From positions 1-64,000 of the forward strand of contig UQGL01000011.1 in NCBI GenBank assembly GCA_900540595.1: DNA of 64,000 nucleotides, written 5' to 3'. Made by a program: the position numbers and the translations under genes. The stretch comes from an uncultured Oscillospiraceae bacterium (GTDB lineage Bacteria; Bacillota; Clostridia; Oscillospirales; Ruminococcaceae). Of this stretch, positions 8,909 through 17,902 are shown in pieces. Within the stretch, counting starts at the first letter, position 1; every line of letters begins with the position of its first letter. The notes below the pieces were generated by a model. That model made no database searches. It worked only from the letters and a program-made list of their open reading frames with translations, and had not been told where the DNA came from.

Positions 8909-9778
8909 TTACTTGCGGCGCTTGCCCTTGCCGCCCTTGCGGGTGTTGGCCTTGGCAGCGGCAGTCTTGACGGCCTCAACAGCCTTCTCAGCGGCAGGCT
9001 TCACAGCCTCGACCGTCTTTTCGACAACAGGCTCGGCGGCCTTGACAGCCTTCTCAACGACAGGCTTCGCGGCCTCAACAGCCTTCTCGGCGGCAGGCTT
9101 CACAGCCTCGACCGTCTTTTCAACAACAGGCTCAGCAGCCTTGACAGCCTTCTCAACAACAGGCTTCGCGGCCTCAACGGTCTTTTCGACAGCGGGCTTG
9201 GCAGCCTTGACAGCCTTCTCGGCGGCGGGCTTTGCGGCCTTGACGACCTCGGTAGCAGCCTTCTCAGCAGCGGCCTTGGCCTTGACAGTGGTGGCCTTGA
9301 CGCTGGTCTTGGGCTTGCGGGTCACCTCATCAATGGTCCAGAACTGGTTATCGCCGTTGACATCGGCCCAAATCTGCAGCACAGTGCCGTTCTCGGTAGC
9401 CATGCCGGGGTCCAGCAGTTTGCCGGCCAGGTTGGACTTGATCTTGACGCGGCCGTCGTTGGTAGGCTCCACGACCCACAGCTGACTGGAGGCCTGTGCG
9501 CCCTCCCACTGGTGGACGCGGGTGCCGTCGCTGACGCCGCCCATATCCAGATCCATCATCTTGCCGGTGAAACGGTTCCGGATGCGGTAGACGCCGTCGC
9601 CCGCTGCGACAAAGCCCCACTGCTGCCACTCAAAGTTGGCATTGTCCATCAGCTGGATCTTTGCGCCGTTGTCAATGTTATAATCAGCAACCTCAACAAC
9701 CTTGCCGTTGGCGGCGCTGATAGTGTAGAACTTACCCTCGGTAAGTACAGTCTGTGCGATCTTCTTTCTGGGTGCCAT
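8909..9778 (-). CDS. Ricin-B-type lectin domain fused to a histone-H1-like Lys/Ala repeat tail
   Basis: 289 aa with no signal peptide, so probably intracellular. Residues 10-150 form a ricin-B beta-trefoil (RICIN/CBM13) with three Q-x-W repeats: QQW 52-54, QLW 99-101, QFW 145-147. Residues 160-275 are an Ala/Lys/Val/Glu/Pro repeat of about nine 11-residue units (for example KPAAEKAVEAA). Three units make a 33-aa supra-repeat encoded by 99-bp DNA repeats beginning at 8991 and 9090. The protein ends in a basic NTRKGGKGKRRK tail. Lys/Ala-rich tails of this sort occur in bacterial H1-like and AlgP-type DNA-binding proteins. A sugar- or polymer-binding module on a nucleic-acid-binding tail is my inference. 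The AGGAGGG site supports this start. Confidence 0.85.
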   Translation of the reverse strand: MAPRKKIAQTVLTEGKFYTISAANGKVVEVADYNIDNGAKIQLMDNANFEWQQWGFVAAGDGVYRIRNRFTGKMMDLDMGGVSDGTRVHQWEGAQASSQLWVVEPTNDGRVKIKSNLAGKLLDPGMATENGTVLQIWADVNGDNQFWTIDEVTRKPKTSVKATTVKAKAAAEKAATEVVKAAKPAAEKAVKAAKPAVEKTVEAAKPVVEKAVKAAEPVVEKTVEAVKPAAEKAVEAAKPVVEKAVKAAEPVVEKTVEAVKPAAEKAVEAVKTAAAKANTRKGGKGKRRK

Positions 9779-9886
9779 AATGCAATACCCTCCTGTTTAT
9801 CATAAAAAGTAAACTACCTTCAGGGCGGCCGTTTTTTCCCTCAGGCCGCAGCGTAAGACACTGCATTTTGCGTGTCTACGCATCCT

Positions 9887-9915
9887 ATTATAACCACTTT
9901 TTTCCTGTCCGTCAA
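9887..9915 (-). promoter_or_regulatory. Promoter of the lectin/H1-like gene
   Basis: Minus strand TTGACG (9915-9910), 17 nt, TATAAT (9892-9887): a strong promoter about 110 nt upstream of the start codon. Together with the AGGAGGG ribosome binding site it predicts high expression. Confidence 0.75.
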
Positions 9916-9943
9916 CTTTTTCGCGCTGTTGCGGCATTTTGCA

Positions 9944-9980
9944 CAAAAACTGCCGGGGCAGCACAAGCTATCCCGGCAGT
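9944..9980 (-). terminator. Terminator of the MarR-ABC operon
   Basis: Stem ACTGCCGGG/CCCGGCAGT (9949-9957 with 9972-9980), followed on the minus strand by a T-run (AAAAA on the plus strand). It lies about 50 nt past the last ABC gene. Confidence 0.85.
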
Positions 9981-10028
9981 TTTGATTGATTTCAGGCTGA
10001 TTTGCGACCTTTTTCGACCGCTGCAGTA

Positions 10029-11960
10029 TCAGCTGTTCTCGGCAAAATTGCCGGTGTACAGCCGGTAATAACGCCCCTTCTGGGCGATCAGCTCGTCATG
10101 GGTGCCGCGCTCGATGATACGGCCCTGCTCCAAAACCATGATGCAGTCGGAGTTGCGCACCGTGGACAGGCGGTGGGCAATGACAAAGGTGGTGCGGCCG
10201 TACATCAGGCCGTCCATGCCGTCCTGCACAAGCTTCTCGGTGCGGGTGTCGATGGAGGAGGTTGCCTCATCGAGGATCAGCACCGGCGGGTCGGCAACAG
10301 CGGCGCGGGCGATGGCCAGCAGCTGGCGCTGGCCTTGGCTCAGGTTCGTGCCGTCACCGGTCAGCATCGTGTTGTAGCCCTCGGGCAGATGCTTGATGAA
10401 GGTATCGGCGTTCGCCAGTCTGGCAGCGGCCATGCACTCCTCATCGGTGGCGGTCAGGCGGCCGTAGCGGATATTCTCCATAACCGTGCCGGTGAACAGG
10501 TGGGTATCCTGCAGCACGATGCCCAGCGAAGAGCGCAGCGCGTCCTTCTCAATGGCCTTGATGTCCAGACCGTCATAGTAGATCTGGCCCTTCTGGATAT
10601 CGTAGAAGCGGTTGATCAGGTTGGTGATGGTCGTCTTGCCGGCGCCGGTGGAGCCGACAAAGGCGATTTTCTGGCCCGGGCGGCCGTAAAGGTTGATGTC
10701 GTGCAGAACGATCTTCTTCTCATCGTAGCCGAAATCAACATCCTTAAAGACGATGTCACCCTTCAGCTCGGTGTAGCTGGGCTTTCCGTCAGCACCCACA
10801 TGTTTCCACGCCCAAGTGCCGGTGGACTCGTCCGCCTCGGTGACGGAATCGTCCGCCAGATATTTCGCGTGGACCAGCGTCACATCGCCCTCGTTGACCT
10901 CGGGCTTCTCGTCCAGCAGGGCAAAGATACGCGCACCGCCGGCCAATGCCATGACGACCGAGTTCAGCTGCATGGAGATCTGGCTGATGGGCTGGTTGAA
11001 CTGGCGGTTCAGTACAAGGAAGCTGGCCAGCCCGCCCAGAGACAGATTGCCACCGAAGCCGCTGATAACCAGCGCGCCACCGATGATAGCGCAGAAGACA
11101 TAGCTCAGGTTGCCCAGCTGGCCGTTGACCGGCATCGCCACAAGAGAGTAGGCGTTGGCCTTGTCGGCGCTTTGGAACAACTCATCATTGAGCTTGTCGA
11201 ACTCGTCGATGGCGATCTGCTCATGGCAGAACACCTTGACGACCTTCTGGCCGTTCATCATCTCCTCAATGTAGCCGTTGACCTTGCCCAGCTCCTGCTG
11301 CTGCCTGAGGAAGTATTTGCCGGAGTTTCCGGTCAGATACTTCGTGACCAGCAGCATAACGCCGACCATTGCCAGCGCCAGCAGCGTCAGAGGGATACTG
11401 AGGTAAATCATCGATGCCAGCACGCCGACCAGCGTGACGATCGTGTTGACCAGCTGGGGCAGGCTCTGGCTGATCATCTGGCGCAGGGTGTCGATGTCGT
11501 TGGTGTAGATCGACATGATGTCGCCGTGGGCGTGGGTATCAAAATATTTGATGGGCAGCGTCTGCATGTGGGTGAACATCTCGTCACGCAGATTCTTCAG
11601 CGTGCCCTGTGTGATGCGGGCCATCAAACGGTTCTGCACAAAGATAGCAGCAATACCGATACAGTAGAACGAAGCCACACGCAGGATGGCGGCGGCCAGA
11701 CCGCTGAAATCCGTGCCGCCCGAACGCAGCAACGGCAGAATGTAACCGTCAATCAGCGTCTGGGAAAACATGACGCCCTGCAGCTGGGCAAACACTGCCA
11801 GCAGAATGCAGCAGAGCACGATGATGACCTGCGCCTTGTACTGGTTCATGACATACCCAAGGATACGCTTGAACACCTTGCCGGGGTTTTCGACCTTGGG
11901 GCGGGGGCCGTTATTGCGCCCGCCGGGGCCGACTTTTACCACTTTCGCTTGCTGTGCCAT
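10029..11960 (-). CDS. ABC exporter, fused permease/ATPase (canonical ATPase site)
   Basis: 643 aa half-transporter. Six membrane helices lie in residues 35-330, followed by a nucleotide-binding domain with Walker A GSTGAGKTT, signature LSQGQRQLL and Walker B VLILDEATSSID that retains the catalytic Glu. It has an unusual charged N-terminus and an extra loop of about 45 residues before the ATPase (VHAKYLADDSVTEADE...). It starts on the last base of the partner gene's stop codon, so both subunits should form one heterodimer. This architecture is that of drug or lipid exporters (BmrCD, MdlAB type). The substrate is unknown. Confidence 0.92.
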   Translation of the reverse strand: MAQQAKVVKVGPGGRNNGPRPKVENPGKVFKRILGYVMNQYKAQVIIVLCCILLAVFAQLQGVMFSQTLIDGYILPLLRSGGTDFSGLAAAILRVASFYCIGIAAIFVQNRLMARITQGTLKNLRDEMFTHMQTLPIKYFDTHAHGDIMSIYTNDIDTLRQMISQSLPQLVNTIVTLVGVLASMIYLSIPLTLLALAMVGVMLLVTKYLTGNSGKYFLRQQQELGKVNGYIEEMMNGQKVVKVFCHEQIAIDEFDKLNDELFQSADKANAYSLVAMPVNGQLGNLSYVFCAIIGGALVISGFGGNLSLGGLASFLVLNRQFNQPISQISMQLNSVVMALAGGARIFALLDEKPEVNEGDVTLVHAKYLADDSVTEADESTGTWAWKHVGADGKPSYTELKGDIVFKDVDFGYDEKKIVLHDINLYGRPGQKIAFVGSTGAGKTTITNLINRFYDIQKGQIYYDGLDIKAIEKDALRSSLGIVLQDTHLFTGTVMENIRYGRLTATDEECMAAARLANADTFIKHLPEGYNTMLTGDGTNLSQGQRQLLAIARAAVADPPVLILDEATSSIDTRTEKLVQDGMDGLMYGRTTFVIAHRLSTVRNSDCIMVLEQGRIIERGTHDELIAQKGRYYRLYTGNFAENS

Positions 11961-13717
11961 CAGGCCTCCCCTCCCTTCTCATCAAAATCGCCGGAGCCTT
12001 TGGTCTGGCTGTTGTAGACATCCTGATAGATCGCGTTGTTTTTGAGCAGGTTGGCGGGGGTGTCAAAGCCGCTGACCCTACCGTTATCCAGCACGAGCAC
12101 CTTGTCCGCATTCTCGACGGAGGAGATGCGCTGGGCGATAATAAACACCGTCGTGCCGGGGATCTTCTCGGCAAAGGAGTGGCGGATCTTCGCGTCCGTG
12201 GCGGTATCGACGGCGGAGGTCGAGTCATCGAGAATCAGGATGCGGGGCTTTTTCAGCAGCGCGCGGGCAATGCAGAGGCGCTGCTTCTGGCCGCCCGAGA
12301 CATTGTTGCCGCCCTGCTCGATGTGGGTCTGGTACTTATCGGGGAAGCGCTCGATAAACTCATCGGCGCAGGCCTGCTTGCAGGCGTCCTCGATCTCGGC
12401 GTCGGTGGCGTCGGGGTTGCCCCAGCGCAGGTTGTCGGCAATCGTACCGCTGAACAGCTCGTTCTTCTGCAGCACCATGGCCACATTGTTGCGCAGCGTG
12501 TCCAGATCATAGCTGCGTACATCGACACCGCCGATGATGACGCGGCCCTCGGTCGCATCGTACAGGCGGGGCAGCAGCTGCACCAGACTGGACTTGGCCG
12601 AGCCGGTGCCGCCGATAATGCCGATGGTCTCGCCGGATTTGATTTCGAGGTCGATATCCTCCAGCGCCTTTTCGCCGTCCTTCTTGTAGGCAAAGCTGAC
12701 ATGATCGAACTTGACCGAGCCGTCCTTGACCTCCATGACAGGGTCCTCACCATTCTTGAGGTCGGACTGCTCGTCCAGCACCTCGGCCACACGCCTTGCG
12801 GAGGCCATAGACATCGTGATCATGACAAAGACCGTCGAGAGCATCATCAGGCTCATCAGGATGTTCATGCAGTAGCTCAGCATGCTCATCAGATCGCCGG
12901 TGGTGAAGGCGGTCGCGCCGGAGCTGACAATGAGCTGTGCGCCCAGCCAGGAGATCAGCAGGATGCAGCTGTAAACGGTCAGCTGCATGAGCGGGGCGTT
13001 CCATGCAAGGATCATCTCAGCGCGCATAAGCAGGCGGCGGACATTCTCGCTGGCCTTTTTGAACTTTTTGCCTTCAAAATCCTCGCGGACATAGGCCTTG
13101 ACTACGCGGATGGCGGAGACATTCTCCTGCACGCTCTCGTTCAGGTCGTCATATTTGCGGAAGGCCTCGCCGAAGTACTTGGTGGCGCGGCTCATGATAA
13201 AGACGAGCGCGCCGCCCAGCAGGATAACTGCGACCAGATAGACGCTTGCCAGCTCACGATTGATGGCAAAGGACATGATCAGCGCCACGATCATGCTGGC
13301 AGGCGCACGGATCGACATGCGCAGCAGCATCTGATAGGCGTTCTGGATATTCGTCACATCGGTGGTCATGCGGGTGACAAGGCCCGCCGTGGAGTATTTG
13401 TCAATGTTGGCAAAGCTGAAGGTCTGGATGTTGCGGAACATCGCGCGGCGCAGGTTGCGGGCAAAGCCGGTGGCCGCATGTGAGCCGGCAACAGCGCCGA
13501 GAATACCGAACAGCAGGCCGAAAAGCGCCGCCACGATCATCTGTGCGCCGACCGTGTAGATGACCTGCATATTGCCCGGCGTAACGCCGTTGTCAATGAT
13601 GGAGGCCATCAGCCTAGGGATGATCATTTCCATGATGACTTCCGCGATCATAAAGACCGGTGTCAGCACGGATACCAGCCGAAAGCCTTTTGTTTCGCGT
13701 CCGAGTGTTTTTAACAA
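11960..13717 (-). CDS. ABC exporter, fused permease/ATPase (degenerate ATPase site)
   Basis: 585 aa half-transporter: six membrane helices in the first ~320 residues, then Walker A GGTGSAKSS, signature VSGGQKQRL and Walker B ILILDDSTSAVD. The catalytic Glu after Walker B is Asp, as in the degenerate subunit of heterodimeric exporters. The start is TTG at 13717, overlapping the end of the MarR gene by 7 nt; a GAGAGGGGA site lies just upstream. It is the first transporter gene of the operon. Confidence 0.92.
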   Translation of the reverse strand: MLKTLGRETKGFRLVSVLTPVFMIAEVIMEMIIPRLMASIIDNGVTPGNMQVIYTVGAQMIVAALFGLLFGILGAVAGSHAATGFARNLRRAMFRNIQTFSFANIDKYSTAGLVTRMTTDVTNIQNAYQMLLRMSIRAPASMIVALIMSFAINRELASVYLVAVILLGGALVFIMSRATKYFGEAFRKYDDLNESVQENVSAIRVVKAYVREDFEGKKFKKASENVRRLLMRAEMILAWNAPLMQLTVYSCILLISWLGAQLIVSSGATAFTTGDLMSMLSYCMNILMSLMMLSTVFVMITMSMASARRVAEVLDEQSDLKNGEDPVMEVKDGSVKFDHVSFAYKKDGEKALEDIDLEIKSGETIGIIGGTGSAKSSLVQLLPRLYDATEGRVIIGGVDVRSYDLDTLRNNVAMVLQKNELFSGTIADNLRWGNPDATDAEIEDACKQACADEFIERFPDKYQTHIEQGGNNVSGGQKQRLCIARALLKKPRILILDDSTSAVDTATDAKIRHSFAEKIPGTTVFIIAQRISSVENADKVLVLDNGRVSGFDTPANLLKNNAIYQDVYNSQTKGSGDFDEKGGEA

Positions 13718-14229
13718 GTGGTATTTCCCCTCTCTTGTGTTATATTTCCTTCTTCCAGGATATGCTGCGCGTTTTTCAGCGTCAGCTCCAGCACAGCGCG
13801 GGCCGCAGCGGCCTGCTGCGGGTCAATGCCGGTCTGCAGATCATCCTCAAACTGCGCAATGCAGGCTTCGATCTGCTCATGGCAGGCACGGCCCTTGTCT
13901 GTGGCCACCAGCCGTTTCAGGCGGGCGTCCTTCTCAACCGCACAGCGGGTGAGAAACCCGTCCTGCTCCATCCCCTGCAGCATCGCCGTCACGCTTGAGC
14001 GGCGGATGTTGAACCACTGCTCAATATCGCGCTGGTAGACATCCCGCCCGCTGCGGTTGCCGCGGACAATGTCGCCCAGCACCATGCCCCGCACACCGGA
14101 AAGATCCGGGTTAACGCCGGAAATGCGGGCATCGAGCGCCCTGCGTATGACCCGCGCGGTCTGGTTCAGCAGTGCGCCGAAGTGAACATCGGCACAGCAG
14201 CCGCATTCATTTTGCGATTCAACGCACAT
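13711..14229 (-). CDS. MarR-family transcriptional regulator
   Basis: 172 aa from the ATG at 14229, which has AGGAGGG seven bases upstream; a longer version from 14259 lacks such a site. The winged helix (IEQWFNIRRSSVTAMLQGMEQDGFLTRCAVEKDARLKRL in shorter pieces) and the flanking dimerisation helices are typical. The N-terminus has a small Cys cluster (ECGCCADVH). It heads the ABC exporter operon, so autoregulation with ligand-induced export is likely. The proposed operator is at 14264-14296. Confidence 0.9.
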   Translation of the reverse strand: MCVESQNECGCCADVHFGALLNQTARVIRRALDARISGVNPDLSGVRGMVLGDIVRGNRSGRDVYQRDIEQWFNIRRSSVTAMLQGMEQDGFLTRCAVEKDARLKRLVATDKGRACHEQIEACIAQFEDDLQTGIDPQQAAAARAVLELTLKNAQHILEEGNITQERGNTTC

Positions 14230-14263
14230 TTCTTCCCTCCTGTTCTGATTTTCAAGCAAAAAT

Positions 14264-14343
14264 CAGTTAGATTTCTAATTGTTCGCAATCTAACTGTTCG
14301 TTTGCGTACTTTACAAGTATAGCACAGGTTCAGGGAATGTCAA
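14264..14343 (-). promoter_or_regulatory. Promoter and palindromic operator of the MarR-ABC operon
   Basis: Minus strand TTGACA (14343-14338), 16 nt, TATACT (14321-14316). Downstream of the -10 lies a perfect 10-bp inverted repeat CAGTTAGATT / AATCTAACTG (14264-14273 and 14287-14296, 13-nt spacer), with an inner TTAGATTTCTAA palindrome. This places a dimeric repressor over the initially transcribed region, fitting MarR autorepression. Confidence 0.75.
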
Positions 14344-14370
14344 GAGGGATTTTCAGCTTGTGCCCGCGCA

Positions 14371-14424
14371 AAAAGGCTCCCCTGTAAGGGGAGCTGGCCA
14401 AGCCTGCGAGGCCTGAGGGGCTTT
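14371..14424. repeat. Short intergenic repeat, related to 8665-8798
   Basis: GGCTCCCCTGTAAGGGGAGC palindrome followed by a GGCC/GGCC-rich arm and TGAGGGGCTTTT. It is a family variant of the repeat at 8665-8798 and may double as a terminator for the PBP gene on the minus strand. Confidence 0.45.
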
Positions 14425-14441
14425 TCCCGTTTGCCATCACC

Positions 14442-16241
14442 CTACACCGTTGGTTTTATACCGATATACGGCAGCGCCTTTTTCAGCACCTCGGCACAGA
14501 CCGGGCCGGAGAGTGCGCCGCCGCTGGTGGTCCAGCTGTGGGGTTCGTCCAGACAGACCAGCACCGCAATTTTGGGGTCATCTATGGGCGCGACCGACAC
14601 AAAGCTGGCGATGCGCGCCCCCTCGTTGGCGCTGTCCAGCTTCTGGCTGGTGCCGCTTTTGCCGCCGACACGATAGCCCGCCACAGCCGCCTGTTTACCG
14701 GTGCCGCCGGTCACAACGCCCTCCATCAGGCGGCACATCGTGGCCGAGGTTTCCTCGCTGATGACCTGCCGCTTCACCACAGGCTCTATCTCCTTTATGA
14801 CTTGCCCGTCCGGTGCCGTGATTTTGCTGACGAGATACGGCTGCATCAGCTTCCCACCGTTGACCACCGCGCAGACGGCCGTAAGCATCTGCAGGTAGCT
14901 TACCTTGCTGCTCTGCCCGAAGGAGCAGCTTGCCAGCTCCACCGGCCCCATCCGGTCGGCCGTGTAGTACTCGCTGCGGCGTATCTCGCCCGGCAGGTCG
15001 ATGCCGGTCGGCTCCCGCAGTCCAAATGCCGCGAAATAGTCGCAGAAGCGCTCCTTGCCAAGCCTTGCGCCGATCTGGATAAAGCAGGGGTTGCAGCTGA
15101 CGGCCAGCCCCTTGGCAAAGGTCTCGCTGCCGTGGATATGGCCGTTGGCGCAGCGGAACCGTGTGCCCGCCACTGTGATCCTGCCCGCGCAGGTGAAATA
15201 GTCTGTAGCCTTGCAGGCACCGCTGTCCAGCGCCGCCGCAGCCGTGATAAGCTTGAACACACTGCCCGGCTCGTACAGGTCGCTGATGGCCTTGTTGCGC
15301 CACTGCGCCTGCTGCGCCCGCTGCAGGGCGGTGCTGCGTTCCTCGCCCTGCAGGGCGTTCACCGTGTCGCGGGCTTCCTTGTTGATAAGGCTGCGCGGTG
15401 AGTTGGGGTCGTAGTCCGGCTGGCAGGACATTGCCAGCACCGCGCCGGTGTGTACATCCATGACGATGCCGACACCCCGCTCGGCAACATGATGCTCGGC
15501 CACGGCGGCGGACAGCGCACTTTCCAGCCAGTGCTGGATCTGGGCATCGATCGTCAGGGTAAGCGTATTGCCGGGCACCGCATCCACAAGGGTCTGGTAG
15601 TGGGTGGGCATGTCATAGCCCCATGCGTTTTTGGCGGTCAGGATGCGCCCGTTCTCCCCTGTCAGCTCGTCATTGTAGCGCAACTCCAGCCCCCACAGCC
15701 CTGCATTGTCCACATCGGTAAAACCGAGGATGCCGCCCATAAAATTTCCCTGCGGGTAGACGCGCTTGGTGTCCTGCCGGATCTGAACGCCCTGCACACC
15801 GTTGTCGCGGCACCAGTCCCGGACCGCATCGGCCATCGCCTTGTCCACGCGGCGGCGCAGTAGGCAATCGTTGGAGGTCCGCTGGCTGAATTTTGCCAGT
15901 GTTTCGGCGTAGTCCAGCTCCAGAATCTCGCTCAGCGCCCTTGCGGCAGGCTCCACGGCTTCGTCCGCCATCTCCCGCGGGGCGGCGCGGATCGTCCAGC
16001 AGGTCTCGCTGGCCGCAAGCAGCGTGCCGTCCGCAGCGTAGATTTCTCCGCGCGCGGCGGGCAGCGTGGCCCCGCGCAGCTGCTGGTCGGCGGCGCGCAG
16101 CGCATAGCCGCCGGGGTCGCGCAGCATCAATACAAAAAGCCGCACCGCCAGACCGCCCAGACACCCGACCGCCAGCACCGCCGCCAGCAGCCGCGTGCGC
16201 AGGCGCATTTTTGTGTTCAGCTGCGGTGTGATATGACGCAT
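14442..16241 (-). CDS. Penicillin-binding protein 2 / SpoVD-FtsI-type transpeptidase
   Basis: 599 aa from the ATG at 16241; longer starts at 16262 or 16382 lack a convincing ribosome site. A single membrane helix (residues 17-40) precedes the PBP dimerisation domain (RGEIYAADGTLLA near 64-77) and a transpeptidase domain. The latter has SVFK (S327, K330), SCN (S382-N384) and KSGT (528-531). It crosslinks peptidoglycan on the outer face of the membrane. There is no C-terminal PASTA domain and no division-cluster neighbour. Class B PBP is certain; whether it is the division (FtsI) or spore-cortex (SpoVD) enzyme is open. Confidence 0.92.
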   Translation of the reverse strand: MRHITPQLNTKMRLRTRLLAAVLAVGCLGGLAVRLFVLMLRDPGGYALRAADQQLRGATLPAARGEIYAADGTLLAASETCWTIRAAPREMADEAVEPAARALSEILELDYAETLAKFSQRTSNDCLLRRRVDKAMADAVRDWCRDNGVQGVQIRQDTKRVYPQGNFMGGILGFTDVDNAGLWGLELRYNDELTGENGRILTAKNAWGYDMPTHYQTLVDAVPGNTLTLTIDAQIQHWLESALSAAVAEHHVAERGVGIVMDVHTGAVLAMSCQPDYDPNSPRSLINKEARDTVNALQGEERSTALQRAQQAQWRNKAISDLYEPGSVFKLITAAAALDSGACKATDYFTCAGRITVAGTRFRCANGHIHGSETFAKGLAVSCNPCFIQIGARLGKERFCDYFAAFGLREPTGIDLPGEIRRSEYYTADRMGPVELASCSFGQSSKVSYLQMLTAVCAVVNGGKLMQPYLVSKITAPDGQVIKEIEPVVKRQVISEETSATMCRLMEGVVTGGTGKQAAVAGYRVGGKSGTSQKLDSANEGARIASFVSVAPIDDPKIAVLVCLDEPHSWTTSGGALSGPVCAEVLKKALPYIGIKPTV

Positions 16242-16331
16242 AACACCAGCCCCCTTCCCCATACGATAAGCGTATGAAGACCCGACTGGCAAAATGCCGA
16301 ATAATCGCGGAGAAGTTCTCCGTATTGACGA

Positions 16332-16361
16332 TTGACCTTTTAAACAAAAAAGAGGTATACT
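16332..16361 (+). promoter_or_regulatory. Promoter of the alcohol dehydrogenase gene
   Basis: TTGACC (16332-16337), 18 nt, TATACT (16356-16361). The following TGTTAATACTTAATTGTGAC (16361-16380) loosely resembles a Rex-type redox operator but does not fit the consensus spacing. Confidence 0.6.
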
Positions 16362-16426
16362 GTTAATACTTAATTGTGACATTTAATTGTCAAAGTACGG
16401 AGCATTATTATAAGGAGGCAATCCCT

Positions 16427-17644
16427 ATGGCTAGATTTACTTTACCCCGTGACCTTTACCACGGCCCCAATGCACTGGAGGCATTGAAGACCCTGCCCGG
16501 CAAGCGCGCCATGATCTGCGTTGGCGGCGGTTCCATGAAGCGTTTCGGTTTTCTGGATCGCGTAGAGGCTTACTTAAAGGAAGCCGGCATGGAGGTCGAG
16601 CTGTTTGAGGGCATCGAGCCTGATCCCTCCGTCACCACCGTCATGAAGGGTGCCGAGGCAATGCTGAAGTTTGAGCCCGACTGGATCGTAGCGATCGGCG
16701 GCGGCTCCCCCATCGATGCAGCCAAGGCGATGTGGATCAAGTATGAGTACCCCGAGATCACCTTTGAGGAGATGTGCAAGGTGTTCGGCATCCCGCCGCT
16801 GCGCCGCAAGGCGCACTTCTGCGCCATCTCCTCCACCTCCGGCACTGCGACCGAGGTGACGGCCTTCTCGATCATCACCGACTATGACAAGGGCATCAAG
16901 TATCCCATCGCGGACTTTGAGATCACCCCCGATGTCGCCATCGTTGACCCCGAGCTGGCCCACACCATGCCCAAAAAGCTGGTCGCCCACACCGGTATGG
17001 ACGCCATGACCCATGCGATCGAGGCGTATGTCTCCACCGCCAACTGCGACTTTACCGACCCGCTGGCCCTGCATGCCATTGAGATGATTCAGGCGGATCT
17101 CGTTGGCAGCTACAACGGCGATATGGAAAAGCGCGATGCCATGCACAATGCACAGTGTCTGGCCGGCATGGCCTTCTCGAACGCTTTGCTGGGCATCGTC
17201 CACAGCATGGCCCACAAGACCGGCGCGGCGTTTGCCGATTACGGCGCACACATCATCCACGGTGCTGCCAACGCCATGTACCTGCCCAAGGTCATCGCCT
17301 TCAACGCCAAAGATCCCACCGCAAAGGCACGCTACGGCGTCATCGCCGACAAGATGCATCTGGGCGGCAGCAATGACGATGAAAAGGTCGCGCTGCTGAT
17401 CAAATACCTGCGCGGCATGAATGACGACCTGAACATTCCGCACTGCATCGGCCACTACGGCCCCGACTCCTACCCCTGCGAGCAGGGCTTTGTCCCGGAG
17501 AATGTCTTCCTTGAGAGACTGCCCGAGATCGCCAAGAACGCCATCGCAGACGCCTGCACCGGCTCCAACCCGCGCCAGCCGAGTCAGGAAGAGATGGAAA
17601 AGCTGCTGAAGTGCTGCTACTACGACACCGAGGTCGATTTCTGA
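16427..17644 (+). CDS. Iron-containing alcohol dehydrogenase
   Basis: 405 aa group III (iron-dependent) dehydrogenase. The NAD(P)-binding GGGSPIDAAK is at residues 91-100, and candidate metal ligands are D192 and H196 (GMDAMTHAIEA), a His in HSMAH (259-263) and H278 (YGAHIIHGAAN). It interconverts aldehydes or ketones and alcohols with NAD(P)H, probably as a fermentative electron sink. The ATG at 16427 is chosen because TAAGGAGG precedes it; the longer frame to 16376 runs into the promoter. It is monocistronic, with its own promoter and terminator. Confidence 0.95.
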   Translation: MARFTLPRDLYHGPNALEALKTLPGKRAMICVGGGSMKRFGFLDRVEAYLKEAGMEVELFEGIEPDPSVTTVMKGAEAMLKFEPDWIVAIGGGSPIDAAKAMWIKYEYPEITFEEMCKVFGIPPLRRKAHFCAISSTSGTATEVTAFSIITDYDKGIKYPIADFEITPDVAIVDPELAHTMPKKLVAHTGMDAMTHAIEAYVSTANCDFTDPLALHAIEMIQADLVGSYNGDMEKRDAMHNAQCLAGMAFSNALLGIVHSMAHKTGAAFADYGAHIIHGAANAMYLPKVIAFNAKDPTAKARYGVIADKMHLGGSNDDEKVALLIKYLRGMNDDLNIPHCIGHYGPDSYPCEQGFVPENVFLERLPEIAKNAIADACTGSNPRQPSQEEMEKLLKCCYYDTEVDF

Positions 17645-17687
17645 TCATAACAAGCCCGCAGCTGCTTTTCTGCGCTGCGTGACCCCT

Positions 17688-17718
17688 GCCCCGGCCGCTT
17701 TATGCGGCCGGGGCTTTT
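17688..17718 (+). terminator. Terminator of the alcohol dehydrogenase gene
   Basis: Stem GCCCCGGCCGC / GCGGCCGGGGC with a short loop, followed by TTTTG. Confidence 0.9.
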
Positions 17719-17827
17719 GTGCGCCGCAAAAGTGGGCAATATCCTTGCGATTTGTTTTTTTGCAATTTTGGCAGCAAACGCTGTCGCCGCGGGATTTTCC
17801 GCGCATTTTTGCCGCACGGCCCACCCA

Positions 17828-17856
17828 TTGATTTCGCATACATTTTGCTGTATACT
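17828..17856 (+). promoter_or_regulatory. Promoter of the MATE gene
   Basis: TTGATT (17828-17833), 17 nt, TATACT (17851-17856), about 45 nt before the start codon. The rest of 17719-17900 shows no gene. Confidence 0.7.
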
Positions 17857-17902
17857 ATCAGTGTAAAGCCTATGCAAAACGCATGTAAAAAGGAGCAATA
17901 CC

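Noticed and set aside
8970..9240. Regular direct repeats suggestive of a CRISPR array
   Set aside because: The repeats are in frame inside a coding sequence, 33-bp/99-bp units without unique spacers, and translate to 11-residue peptide repeats.
10002..13483. Long plus-strand frames opposite the two ABC exporter genes (671 and 509 codons)
   Set aside because: The minus-strand genes carry full Walker, signature and membrane motifs and overlap as an operon; the opposite frames have no recognisable domains.
16361..16380. Possible Rex operator upstream of the alcohol dehydrogenase
   Set aside because: Half-sites TGTTAA and TTAATTG have the wrong spacing and one poor arm; insufficient to call.
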